DNA of 14,938 nucleotides from Bacteroidales bacterium UBA4230 (GCA_002395605.1 DGXO01000057.1:1-14938), one strand, 5' to 3'; positions 1 through 7,957 are shown, numbered from the stretch's first letter. Numbers and translations: made by a program. Notes: generated by a model from the sequence alone, not told the origin.

Positions 1-1
1 C

Positions 2-310
2 ACCACGGCCAACCGCATGGACCCTTACGTGGACGAATTCCAGGACCACGGCGCATCGCTTGTGATGATTGCCAAGGGCAACCGTTCAAAGGTTGTCACG
101 GACGCCTGTGAGAAACACGGCGGCTTCTATCTAGGGACCATCGGCGGCGTAGCTGCAGTCCTTTCCCAGAGCAGCATCCGCAGCATAGAATGCGTGGAGT
201 ACCCGGAACTTGGCATGGAAGCCATCTGGAAAATCACCGTGGAAGACTTCCCGGCCTTCATCCTGGTAGACGACAAAGGCAACGATTTCTTCAAAAGCAT
301 CGGCCTTTAA
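2..310 (+). CDS. Class I fumarate hydratase, C-terminal part (5' truncated by window edge)
   Basis: The last 102 residues of an iron-sulfur (class I, FumA/FumB type) fumarate hydratase, which interconverts fumarate and malate in the cytoplasm. The start lies outside the window and the frame is open from base 2. The visible part is the C-terminal Fumerase_C domain. It contains the recognisable runs AKGNRS, HGGFYLGTIGG, ECVEYPELGMEAIWK and FPAFILVDDKGNDF, which are near-invariant in this family. The 4Fe-4S cysteines sit in the N-terminal domain and cannot be checked. The TAA stop shares its final A with the ATG of the next gene (TAATG), so the two are probably translationally coupled. Identification is by family resemblance and is strong. 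Confidence 0.93.
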   Translation, partial: TTANRMDPYVDEFQDHGASLVMIAKGNRSKVVTDACEKHGGFYLGTIGGVAAVLSQSSIRSIECVEYPELGMEAIWKITVEDFPAFILVDDKGNDFFKSIGL

Positions 311-1032
311 TGGACAGCATTGACACCTTACTGAGGGAGCTCGCCGAAAAATACGAGACTCCCTCTTTCATTGAAGGAGACCCCTCTTTCTGGATGCACC
401 AGGTTTCCGGTTCGGCCAACCAGGAGGCCATGGCGTTTGTGGCCCAGGCGCTTGCATACGGCTCCCGCGCACAGTTTATGCCGAAGATAGGATGGTTTCT
501 GGAGCGCTCTGGCGGAGACATGGACCGCTGGATTCGCTCAGGGGCGTTCAAGGAGGATTTATCCGCCGGCTCAAAAGCCTGCTATTACAGGCTTTACACC
601 GTGGCCGACATTCACGCCTTCCTGGAGGCCTACCGCAGGCTGTTGGACGATTACGGCACGCTTGGGGCTTATGTGGGCTCCTGCAGCACCCTGGAGGCCG
701 TGGAGGCCATTACGCGCTGGTTCGGAGACACCGCTCCTGTGCCGAAGGATACCTCTTCGGCCTGCAAGAGGGTGTGCATGTTCCTCAGATGGATGGTCCG
801 TGACGGCTCCCCCGTGGACCTTGGACTCTGGGCTTCCAGGATTGACAAGCGCACGCTCATTATGCCAATGGACACCCACGTCCTGCAGCAGAGCGTCCGG
901 CTGGGGCTGCTCACTTCAAAGACCGCATCCATGAGCGCCGCCCTCCGGCTCACCGCCCGCCTTTCACAGATTTTCCCTGACGACCCCCTGAAAGGAGACT
1001 TCGCCCTCTTCGGGGAAGGGGTAAATCAGTGA
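310..1032 (+). CDS. TIGR02757 / DUF2400 family protein
   Basis: A 240-residue cytoplasmic protein of the TIGR02757 (DUF2400) family, common in Bacteroidetes and without an established function. Family marks are CKRVCMFLRWMVR (152-164), VDLGLW (169-174), the DTHV run (188-191) and the closing DPLKGDFALFG (225-235). No signal peptide or membrane segment is seen. I chose ATG 310 because it overlaps the fumarase stop by one base and begins where family members begin; the frame is open further upstream, but that part is out-of-frame fumarase. The DTHV run resembles the Asp-Thr-His motif of endonuclease III-like helix-hairpin-helix DNA glycosylases, so a nucleic-acid role is possible but unproven. 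No terminator hairpin follows. Confidence 0.85.
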   Translation: MDSIDTLLRELAEKYETPSFIEGDPSFWMHQVSGSANQEAMAFVAQALAYGSRAQFMPKIGWFLERSGGDMDRWIRSGAFKEDLSAGSKACYYRLYTVADIHAFLEAYRRLLDDYGTLGAYVGSCSTLEAVEAITRWFGDTAPVPKDTSSACKRVCMFLRWMVRDGSPVDLGLWASRIDKRTLIMPMDTHVLQQSVRLGLLTSKTASMSAALRLTARLSQIFPDDPLKGDFALFGEGVNQ

Positions 1033-1040
1033 TTATTTTG

Positions 1041-1048
1041 TATCTTTG
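1041..1048 (+). promoter_or_regulatory. Bacteroidetes -7 box for the M13 peptidase gene
   Basis: TATCTTTG matches the Bacteroidetes primary sigma -7 consensus TAnnTTTG. It lies 22 bases before the ATG of the peptidase gene and just after the preceding stop, so the peptidase can be transcribed separately from the fumarase pair. No convincing -33 TTG lies 19-21 bases upstream. Confidence 0.6.
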
Positions 1049-1070
1049 TGAATGTTAATTGTATAACAAT

Positions 1071-3080
1071 ATGAAAAAAGCGTTTATCCTTATGATGTCA
1101 TTCCTTGCAATGGCGGCGTGCGCTCCCAAATCCGGAGCCCCCGCATTGGATTTGACAGACCTTGACACCACCACCTCTCCCAAGGTGGATTTCTATCAGT
1201 ATGCAACCGGCGGCTGGCAGGCCAAGAACCCCCTCAGGGCCGAATTCTCCCGCTACGGCAGCTTTGACGCCCTCCGTGAGCAAGCTCAGGAAAACCTCAA
1301 CGCCCTGTTCCAGGAGATGACAACCCTGAAGGCCAAGCCCGGCACAGTGGAGCAGAAAATCTCCGACCTCTACAAGATGGCCCTCGACTCCACCACCCGC
1401 AATAACCTTGGTGCAGAGCCTATCCAGCCCTATATCGCAGAAATTCAGGCAGTCGATTCAAAGGATGCCCTTGCCGCGCTCCTTGGCAGGATGAACCTCT
1501 ACGGAGAAGGCGGATTCATGGGATTTGGCGTGGAGGCCGATCTAACCAACTCCGACATGCAGGTCCTCTACCTTGGCCAGGGAGGCCTTGGAATGGGAGA
1601 CCGCGACTACTACCTTAAGCCGGAGAACGCAGAACTTAAGGCCGGTTATGAAAAATACCTTAATAAAGTCCTTGGCCTTGCAGGCGTAGAGAACGCGGCA
1701 GAACTTGTTGCAAAGGATATGGATGTTGAGAATGCTATGGCCCAGATCTTCTGGAGCCGTGAGCAGAACCGCGATATGGCGGCCATCTACAATCCCATGT
1801 CCACTGAGGAGATTGCCTCAAGGTGGCCCGCAGTCCGCTTTGACGCCATTACCGCCGCCGCAGGCGTAGAGCCCCAGGAGAAGGTGATCGTTGAACAGCC
1901 TTCATACTTTGACGGCCTTACAAAACTAATGGAAGAATGCCCTCTGGAGACTCTCAAGGCATACCTCCTTTGCCAGTTCGTAAGCGGCCAGGCAGGTGCC
2001 CTCTCCGACGAATTCTACACCGCAAGCTGGGAGTTCTTCTCCCACCAGATGGCCGGCGCCCAGGAGGAAACTCCCCGCTGGAAGCGCGCTATGAGCGTCC
2101 CCAACGGCATCCTTGGAGAGGCCGTGGGTGAGATGTACGTAGCCCGCTACTTCCCGGAAAGTTCCAAGAAGAAGATGGTGAAACTTGTGGAGAACCTCCG
2201 CACAGCCCTTGGACAGCACATTGATGAACTTGAGTGGATGAGCGATTCCACAAAGGTCCGTGCCCGCGAGAAACTAGCCGCTTTCACCGTGAAGATCGGC
2301 TACCCCGACAAATGGAAGGACTACAGTTCAATGGACATCAACCCGGAGAACACCTACTATGAGAACCTCCGTAACGCCAGCGCCTGGTATGTGAAGGACA
2401 ATCTCTCAAAACTTGGAAAGCCCACGGACAGGACCGAATGGGGCATGACTCCCCAGACGGTGAACGCCTACTACAACCCCACCACCAACGAGATCTGCTT
2501 CCCTGCTGCAATACTCCAGAAGCCTTTCTTCGATCCTGAGGCCGATGATCCCGTGAACTACGGCGGAATCGGCGTGGTTATCGGCCATGAAATGTCTCAC
2601 GGCTTTGACGACCAAGGTTCTATGTTTGACGCTTCCGGCAACATGGTGAACTGGTGGACCGCTGAGGACAAGGCCAAGTTCGACGCCCTTGGAGACAAGC
2701 TTGCAGCCCAGTTCGATGCCGTTGAGATTCTCCCCGGCGTACACGCCAACGGCCGTTACACCCTTGGAGAGAACATCGGAGACCACGGCGGCCTCTCGAT
2801 TGCCTTCACCGCAATGGAGAATGCCACCAAGGGCAAGAAGGATCCCATGATTGACGGCTTCTCACGCGCCCAGCGCTTCTACCTGAGCTTCGGCGCCATC
2901 TGGGCCCAGAACATCAGGGATGAGGAAAAGGTGCGCCTTACCAACCTGGATGTGCACTCGCTGGCAGAAAACCGCGTGAACGTGAGCGTACGTAACTTCG
3001 AGACCTTCTTCGAGGCCTTTGACATTGAGGAAGGAGATCCCATGTTCCGTCCGGAAGAGGAGCGCGTCCATATTTGGTAG
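1071..3080 (+). CDS. M13 family zinc metallopeptidase (neprilysin/PepO-like), predicted lipoprotein
   Basis: A 669-residue M13 (gluzincin) endopeptidase, expected to cleave short peptides in the periplasm or at the cell surface. Residues 1-17 form a lipoprotein signal (MKKAF, hydrophobic core, then MAAC with C17 as the lipid-bearing cysteine). Substrate-binding NAYYNP begins at 465. The zinc motif HEMSH has H506 and H510 as ligands and E507 as catalyst; the third ligand is E567 in ENIGDHGG, with D571 supporting. The C-terminal run HSLAENRVNVSVRNF is typical. The end is VHIW where many relatives have Cys-x-x-Trp. ATG 1071 is preferred to an in-frame ATG 12 bases upstream, because it gives a clean lipoprotein signal. 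Length is normal. A 7-nt overlap joins it to the permease downstream. Confidence 0.95.
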   Translation: MKKAFILMMSFLAMAACAPKSGAPALDLTDLDTTTSPKVDFYQYATGGWQAKNPLRAEFSRYGSFDALREQAQENLNALFQEMTTLKAKPGTVEQKISDLYKMALDSTTRNNLGAEPIQPYIAEIQAVDSKDALAALLGRMNLYGEGGFMGFGVEADLTNSDMQVLYLGQGGLGMGDRDYYLKPENAELKAGYEKYLNKVLGLAGVENAAELVAKDMDVENAMAQIFWSREQNRDMAAIYNPMSTEEIASRWPAVRFDAITAAAGVEPQEKVIVEQPSYFDGLTKLMEECPLETLKAYLLCQFVSGQAGALSDEFYTASWEFFSHQMAGAQEETPRWKRAMSVPNGILGEAVGEMYVARYFPESSKKKMVKLVENLRTALGQHIDELEWMSDSTKVRAREKLAAFTVKIGYPDKWKDYSSMDINPENTYYENLRNASAWYVKDNLSKLGKPTDRTEWGMTPQTVNAYYNPTTNEICFPAAILQKPFFDPEADDPVNYGGIGVVIGHEMSHGFDDQGSMFDASGNMVNWWTAEDKAKFDALGDKLAAQFDAVEILPGVHANGRYTLGENIGDHGGLSIAFTAMENATKGKKDPMIDGFSRAQRFYLSFGAIWAQNIRDEEKVRLTNLDVHSLAENRVNVSVRNFETFFEAFDIEEGDPMFRPEEERVHIW

Positions 3081-4285
3081 CGGAGTCCTTCATATCGCGT
3101 AAAATCAAGTTCAAAGGAAACATCGCGGCCGTTGCTACGGCCGTGAGTTTCTTTGTTATAATAGTTGCCGTGGCGGTAAGTTCAGGCTTCCGGCACAGCA
3201 TCAGAAACGGAGTCGCAGCCATGACCGGAGACATAAGCATAAGCCCTTATGCCTCCGGCGGCTCAGACCCTGTCCCTATGCCCCGGCACCTTCCCTCGGA
3301 GGATAAGATTCTCTCCATTCCCGGAGTGGCCGAAATCGTCCCCGTGGTAAGCCGCGCCGGAATTGTCAAGAACGGGGAAATTGTGCACGGGGTCATTGTG
3401 AAAGGGATGCCCGATCAAGTCGGGCATGACTGGGGCGTCATGGCCTGGGGTGACGGGGGCGTCATGGCCGGCCCCGACCGGCCATCTTTGGCCGTCTCCA
3501 TCCCCCACCGCCTGCAGGAAATCACCGGCCTTCAGCCAGGGGAAGACCTCACAACCTATTTTGTTGGGGAAAAGGTGCGGGCGCGTAAATTCCACATCAC
3601 TGATACTCACCGTGACATCATAGAAACCGACGACAACCTCCTTGTCTATGCCGGCCTTCAAGACATGCAGCGCCTCAACGGCTGGGATTCAACCATGGTT
3701 TCACAGCTGGAAGTAAAGGTGAAAAACGCCTCCCCTAGAGCCCTGAAGGACATAGAAGCCCGCATAGGATTCATCCTCACCACCAGTGAACACGAGGAAG
3801 AAAACGGCCTCTTTGTCATTTCTTCGGCCCGGAGTTATCCGCAAGTTTTCGACTGGCTGGGGCTTCTGGACGTAAATGTCCTCATTATCCTTATCCTCAT
3901 GATTCTGGTGGCAGGATTCAACATGATAAGCGGCCTACTTGTCATGCTCCTTCGGAACATCCCGCTCATAGGCACGCTCAAGGCCCTTGGCATGCAGGAC
4001 AGGGCCATCGGCCGGTTATTTGTGCGCATAGGGGCCGAAGCCGTGCTTAAAGGCATGCTCATCGGCAACGCCCTGGCCTTCCTTTTCTGCCTTGTTCAGG
4101 GTACGACGCACCTCATCAAGCTGGACCCCGCCAACTACTTTGTCTCCTATGTTCCGGTGAATCTCCCCGTCTGGGGCATCCTGGGGGCCGACCTTGTTGC
4201 CTTTGCCGGCATAGTCCTCCTCATGTGGCTCCCCTCCCTCTACATCTCCAAGATAGACCCTGCCAAAACGGTCAAGGCCGACTAA
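3074..4285 (+). CDS. ABC transporter permease, FtsX/LolC-LolE type
   Basis: A 403-residue inner-membrane protein with the MacB/FtsX layout. One membrane span lies near residues 18-37. A large periplasmic domain (about 40-262) follows, and then three spans near 264-292, 318-340 and 367-390. The C-terminal ending ISKIDPAKTVKAD and LIGTLKALGMQDRAI after the second span are typical of LolC/LolE-like lipoprotein-release permeases. An ATP-binding partner is not in the window. The start is inferred to be TTG 3074, giving MVAESFISRKIKFKG; no ATG gives a full first span. This overlaps the peptidase end by 7 nt. Residues 111-138 of the periplasmic domain are encoded by a cluster of palindromes and a 24-bp tandem repeat, probably an in-frame insertion. 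Substrate is unknown; lipoprotein trafficking is a family-based guess. Confidence 0.85.
   Translation: MVAESFISRKIKFKGNIAAVATAVSFFVIIVAVAVSSGFRHSIRNGVAAMTGDISISPYASGGSDPVPMPRHLPSEDKILSIPGVAEIVPVVSRAGIVKNGEIVHGVIVKGMPDQVGHDWGVMAWGDGGVMAGPDRPSLAVSIPHRLQEITGLQPGEDLTTYFVGEKVRARKFHITDTHRDIIETDDNLLVYAGLQDMQRLNGWDSTMVSQLEVKVKNASPRALKDIEARIGFILTTSEHEEENGLFVISSARSYPQVFDWLGLLDVNVLIILILMILVAGFNMISGLLVMLLRNIPLIGTLKALGMQDRAIGRLFVRIGAEAVLKGMLIGNALAFLFCLVQGTTHLIKLDPANYFVSYVPVNLPVWGILGADLVAFAGIVLLMWLPSLYISKIDPAKTVKAD
3407..3427. repeat. 8-5-8 palindromic repeat inside the permease gene (copy 1)
   Basis: Perfect inverted repeat ATGCCCGA-TCAAG-TCGGGCAT, followed by GAC. It is read in frame as MPDQVGHD. The same palindrome design, with loop TCAGG, lies at 12128-12148 inside an unrelated gene. 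Confidence 0.85.
3427..3485. repeat. 24-bp tandem near-repeat plus second palindrome in the permease gene
   Basis: Two adjacent 24-bp units (3427-3450, 3451-3474) both start TGAC and share GGGGCGTCATGGCC (3432-3445 and 3456-3469). They overlap a perfect inverted repeat, ATGGCCGG (3464-3471), 6-base loop, CCGGCCAT (3478-3485). The reading frame is kept and encodes the Gly/Trp-rich stretch HDWGVMAWGDGGVMAG. Confidence 0.8.
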
Positions 4286-4869
4286 TACCTCCTGTAATAA
4301 TCGGCATAAGTGTCCAGCACTTTCTCTACGTAGGCAACTGTGTGGTGGCCCTTTGGAAGCTGCGTGGAGGCAACGGTGTCCCATCTGGAGGCGTCCAGCC
4401 CGGCTTCTTCGGCCTGGCCGATTAGACGCCACACTTTCCCCTCCCCTAGATTGTACGCCGCAAGGGCGAATTTGAGGGCTTCAGTAGGATTGGCGGCCTT
4501 TGCCGAAAACATGTTCTGGAGGCGTTTGAGATATCTTGAGCCAACCCTAAGGTTGTTTGCAGGCTCCAGAAGATACTCCTGGGAATAGCGGCTGCTGAGC
4601 ACCTGCATCAGGCCCACGGCGCCGCGGCCGGATTCGGCCTCGTTGTGGAAACGGGATTCGTGGTAGATAACGGCCGCTATGAGGTGCCAGTCAAGGCCGA
4701 TGGAATCGGCGGTGGCTTTTATCACGTTGTCGTATGCGCTTAGGGGCTCTCCGGAGCGTTCTTCGGCCATTATTTCCTCCGGACTCTCTCCGCCTGGGAT
4801 TCGGCCCGGAAGGGGAATCAGGAGAAGAAGCAGCGTAAGTACCGCGTATATAAGGGGATGCGCCTTCAT
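4282..4869 (-). CDS. Small lytic transglycosylase, SLT/GH23 family
   Basis: A 195-residue murein lytic transglycosylase that would cleave peptidoglycan glycan strands in the periplasm with 1,6-anhydro end formation. Residues 1-23 are an N-terminal hydrophobic signal or anchor. The SLT domain spans about 46-190. Catalytic Glu is E71 in IYHESRF, followed by GAVGLMQV (83-90) and AAYNLGEG (137-144), all hallmarks of the Slt70/MltE-type fold. ATG 4869 starts 2 bases after the porin stop, so the two genes form one transcription unit. An upstream in-frame ATG (5010) would add an Arg-rich stretch read from the porin's Gly-rich codons and is rejected. The stop overlaps that of the convergent permease gene (shared CTAA). 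Confidence 0.92.
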   Translation of the reverse strand: MKAHPLIYAVLTLLLLLIPLPGRIPGGESPEEIMAEERSGEPLSAYDNVIKATADSIGLDWHLIAAVIYHESRFHNEAESGRGAVGLMQVLSSRYSQEYLLEPANNLRVGSRYLKRLQNMFSAKAANPTEALKFALAAYNLGEGKVWRLIGQAEEAGLDASRWDTVASTQLPKGHHTVAYVEKVLDTYADYYRRY

Positions 4870-4871
4870 GG

Positions 4872-7706
4872 CTATCGGCCTCCTCCGAGCATGCCGCCAA
4901 GGCCACCGCCCAAACCGCCGCCGAGACCGCCGCCACCGCCCATGCCGGTGCCGGAACCGGCCCTTGACGACAAGGTCTTGTTCTGGCCCAGAGGCGGATA
5001 GAAGGGCCATGATATGCCGAATTTGAAGACTGCCGGCGGCTCTATGTAATGGTGGGCGCTGAAGTAATTGTGCTTGTCCAGAGGCCAGCCCTTACCCATG
5101 TTCTCTATCTTTATGAAGATGCAGGCCTTCTTCCACTGCAGGTTTATGAAGGGGTCGAAGGTGGGGGCGTTGCCGTAAAGCTGCTGGTTCTGGGCCATGA
5201 ATACGCCCGCCACAGGGTTGTACGCGGGAGCATACCAAAGCGTTGTGTACCTGAGATTTACGCCTGCCTGGAGTTTCATCACCTTGGGATCCACCACGTT
5301 GAACTGGAGGTACCACCTGAGGTTAAGCGCAACCGTGGGCAGAGGGACCACATTCTGGTTGGAGGACAGCTGGAACAGCACTTTGTTGTCAAGATGCACC
5401 GGGCCGAATTTGAAGTTCTTTGTGAGTGCCGCCGTGAGGATACTCATGGGAACGGTGTTCTGACGCGCTATTCCAAGGGTATCGTAGTAGACATTATTTG
5501 CAAGGAGGGCATATCCGGCTTCGGCCTTGAGGTCCCATCTGGGCACGCTGAACGTGGCGTGAATCTTGGTGGTGGACACCTTCTGGAAATTGTTTTCCCA
5601 GATATAGTGGTTGGAGTAGAAGTGCTGCTGATAGAAATCCGGTGCCTTCAGGGAGGTTTCAACTGCGGCCTCCAGTGTCATGGGGCTGGAGGGATGGCGC
5701 CTGAAGGGGAAGACATTCAGTTTTATCCGGCCTCCAAGGCTGAAGTCGTTGGCTTCCAGTCCGGTAAAATGGTATCGGCCGGTGGCGTCCCATTCCATGT
5801 ACCGGCTCAGGCGACCTTCGGCCCCGGCATACACATACATGGTGTTCCAGACGGTGTTGACGGGTTTTATAAGGCTGTAGCCGGGCTGCCTAAGGTAGAA
5901 AGTCTGGAGCCTGTCACCGATACCACCCTCTATCTTTGACACAATGGCGTCCTCCTTCCAGGGCTGCAGGCGGAAGATTATGCGGTTGTCAAGGCGCATC
6001 GTGCGGAGGGAATCCGAGCTCTTGGAGGGATTCACGTAGAAGACGTCGTCGTAGAAGTCCGACAGCGTGGTGGAGGTATTGTCCACGTACTTCTTGCTGT
6101 AAGTGCTCCACTCTGTACCAGTGCCGATAAACGCGGTGGTGGTGTTGGTGTTGAGGGTATCCGACGGCACCCAGGTGGTGTCCTTGCGGTGCCTCAGTTT
6201 CTCTATGAACTCGAACGGGATACGGTAGTTCTGGTCAAAGAACACCGTAGTTTTCCTATAGCGGTTTGTGGCCGAAGGAAGGTTGACGTCTATTTCCCTG
6301 ATCTGCACCGACGTATCCCTGATCCAGAAATTGTCCACAACGCCGCCGCTCTCCTGGCGCGTTATGCTGTTGGAGATGAAGCCTGCGTGGGCAAGCCACT
6401 TCTTTCCAAGCCAGTTGGCGGTGACAAAATAGGTGCGGTTGTCGGTTTCCTCGTTCTTGAGGTTGCCGGCGCCGCCGTGCCGCTTCATTTCCAGCGACAG
6501 GTTTAGCTGCGGCAGGATGTTTTGGGTTGTGAAAATACGGAAGGCGTCGCTGGCCTCGGTGCCGCTGGAGAACAGGGAGCCGTAGTATTCCCACTCCGTG
6601 TAAGGGGTCTTGGTGTTGAAGAAGCGGATGTTATCGGCCGAATATGTCCAGGTTTCCATGGCGTCGTAGAAACTTGGGGTGAGTTCACGGCCGCGCCTGA
6701 AGAAGTTGTAGTGCTGGACGGCCGAACCGCCAAAGCCAAGCCAGGTGGCGCCTACGTCCTCTTTCATGAAGGGGTAGTCATAGAAGCGGTAGTTGGCCGT
6801 GGTGTCCCATTCCTTGTACTCTATGCCGTTGTAATTGCGGTCACGCTTCCAGGAGATGAGGCGCTTGTAGTACAGGGTGTCGGGGAGGAATGCGGTTTCA
6901 AGTACCCTGGGGGTGCTTTGCCGGATGCTGTCCTTCACGCGCTTGATGCTGTCCTTGCGCTTCAGGATGGAGTCCTGGCGGTGAAGGAGGATGGGAAGTT
7001 TCTGCTGGTAGTCGTAGCGCTTGCGTTCGGCCTTAGAGAGCCCGGCGTACCACTTCTCGAATTTTTCCTTGGCGGTGCGGGTGGAGTCGTCAAGGTACAG
7101 GGAGTCAATGCGCGGCCACAGGAGGGAGTCTCCTTCGGCCTTGAGGGAATCCACCACAAGCCTGTGCGTAAACGAGTCTTTTACAGCAATATACCACTCA
7201 TAGAGGAAGGGATCCGTGAGCTTCAGGCTGTCCGGGACCTTCATGGTGTCACGGGCATAGACCTTTGGCATGGTGTCTTCCGGGGGAATGGCAAAAAGAT
7301 CGAAGTCTTCTTCGTCGGCAATGCTGTCAAGAGGGCTCTTTGAGGCCGAATCCAACTGCAGGAGGATGCTGTAGAGGGAATCCATGCGTGCGGTGTCGGC
7401 CACGGCCTTGAGGCTGTCGATGACGCTTTGCAGGGAGTCTTTGAGGTGCCTGAGGCTGTCCTGGGCGGCGCCGAGGGTGTCTACGGCGGCGGAGTCCGGA
7501 GCGACTGAAGAGTCTTTCAAGATACGTGTGGCGGGGCCTGAGGCAGGAGCCTTGCCGGAATCGGCCTCTGTGCTTACCGTATCCTTTACGGCCGCAGGGA
7601 ACCACTTGTGAAGGCGTGCGGCACGGCCAGCCTCCACACCCACGGTCTGGGCCAAGACCAAACCGGCCACAGCTATCGGCAGAAGTATGTTCCCTATCTT
7701 GGACAT
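4872..7706 (-). CDS. Putative outer-membrane porin (Porin_10-like), with glycine-rich tail
   Basis: A 944-residue predicted outer-membrane beta-barrel of the Bacteroidetes 'putative porin' type. A signal peptide covers about residues 1-26 (cleavage after VEA likely). Residues about 80-300 are rich in Asp-Ser-Leu/Ile repeats (DSLRHLKDSLQSVIDSLK, DSILKRKDSIKRVKDSI), giving a charged helical or coiled region. The remainder alternates aromatic and polar residues as in barrel strands (WEYYGSLF, FDQNYRIPFEF, LNLRWYLQFNV). The last strand-like run is FKFGISWPF. The protein does not stop there: about 40 residues follow, ending in a Gly-rich tail (917-944). Near-leaderless start: the -7 box lies only 6 bases before the ATG. 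The transported solute is unknown. The downstream lytic transglycosylase suggests an envelope-related unit. Confidence 0.87.
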   Translation of the reverse strand: MSKIGNILLPIAVAGLVLAQTVGVEAGRAARLHKWFPAAVKDTVSTEADSGKAPASGPATRILKDSSVAPDSAAVDTLGAAQDSLRHLKDSLQSVIDSLKAVADTARMDSLYSILLQLDSASKSPLDSIADEEDFDLFAIPPEDTMPKVYARDTMKVPDSLKLTDPFLYEWYIAVKDSFTHRLVVDSLKAEGDSLLWPRIDSLYLDDSTRTAKEKFEKWYAGLSKAERKRYDYQQKLPILLHRQDSILKRKDSIKRVKDSIRQSTPRVLETAFLPDTLYYKRLISWKRDRNYNGIEYKEWDTTANYRFYDYPFMKEDVGATWLGFGGSAVQHYNFFRRGRELTPSFYDAMETWTYSADNIRFFNTKTPYTEWEYYGSLFSSGTEASDAFRIFTTQNILPQLNLSLEMKRHGGAGNLKNEETDNRTYFVTANWLGKKWLAHAGFISNSITRQESGGVVDNFWIRDTSVQIREIDVNLPSATNRYRKTTVFFDQNYRIPFEFIEKLRHRKDTTWVPSDTLNTNTTTAFIGTGTEWSTYSKKYVDNTSTTLSDFYDDVFYVNPSKSSDSLRTMRLDNRIIFRLQPWKEDAIVSKIEGGIGDRLQTFYLRQPGYSLIKPVNTVWNTMYVYAGAEGRLSRYMEWDATGRYHFTGLEANDFSLGGRIKLNVFPFRRHPSSPMTLEAAVETSLKAPDFYQQHFYSNHYIWENNFQKVSTTKIHATFSVPRWDLKAEAGYALLANNVYYDTLGIARQNTVPMSILTAALTKNFKFGPVHLDNKVLFQLSSNQNVVPLPTVALNLRWYLQFNVVDPKVMKLQAGVNLRYTTLWYAPAYNPVAGVFMAQNQQLYGNAPTFDPFINLQWKKACIFIKIENMGKGWPLDKHNYFSAHHYIEPPAVFKFGISWPFYPPLGQNKTLSSRAGSGTGMGGGGGLGGGLGGGLGGMLGGGR

Positions 7707-7712
7707 AGCCTA

Positions 7713-7743
7713 CAAATATAACGTATTTTCCGCATTTTCCCAA
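7713..7743 (-). promoter_or_regulatory. Bacteroidetes promoter of the porin-transglycosylase operon
   Basis: On the minus strand, TTG (7743-7741), a 20-base spacer and TATATTTG (7720-7713) match the Bacteroidetes -33/-7 arrangement. Only 6 bases separate the -7 box from the porin ATG at 7706, so the mRNA would have almost no leader. Confidence 0.7.
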
Positions 7744-7744
7744 C

Positions 7745-7796
7745 CCCCCTGCGTAATGCCAGCGTCGTGCGGTTTCCCCTCCCCCTGCGTAATGCC
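7745..7796. repeat. 16-bp direct repeat, 36-bp period
   Basis: CCCCCTGCGTAATGCC occurs exactly at 7745-7760 and 7781-7796. The second copy runs into the terminus of the foldback element at 7787. The first looks like a truncated or duplicated element end. Confidence 0.8.
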
Positions 7797-7957
7797 GATG
7801 TGGTGCAGCCTAAACCGTTGACTAATAAGTACTTGCATGGTTCTTTGGAAAAAGATTTAATCCCAAAGCATTCAGTAAGCAGCTATGTATCAACCACTTA
7901 GGCAACACCGTATCGGCATTACGCGAAGAGCGTCACGGCAGCACGGAGGGGAAACGC
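7769..7957. repeat. Outer inverted arms around the foldback element
   Basis: GCGGTTTCCCCTCC (7769-7782) is the reverse complement, with one base inserted, of GGAGGGGAAACGC (7945-7957). These arms enclose the 7787-7924 element and lie in otherwise non-coding sequence. Confidence 0.65.

Noticed and set aside
4240..4330. Intrinsic terminator between the convergent permease and transglycosylase genes
   Set aside because: No GC-rich hairpin followed by a T run was found; the coding regions abut.
4870..5010. N-terminal extension of the lytic transglycosylase
   Set aside because: It is Arg-rich sequence read out of frame from the porin's Gly-rich tail; the signal sequence begins at ATG 4869.
5049..5939. 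296-residue open frame on the plus strand within the porin
   Set aside because: Antisense to barrel-coding sequence, whose porin reading has coherent signal peptide and strand pattern.
6522..7343. 273-residue open frame on the plus strand within the porin
   Set aside because: Mirror of porin codons; low-complexity Val/Gly-rich protein with no family resemblance.
7745..7957. Possible CRISPR-like array from repeated GCGTAATGCC units
   Set aside because: Only two direct copies at one spacing, the others inverted; no regular spacers and no cas genes.
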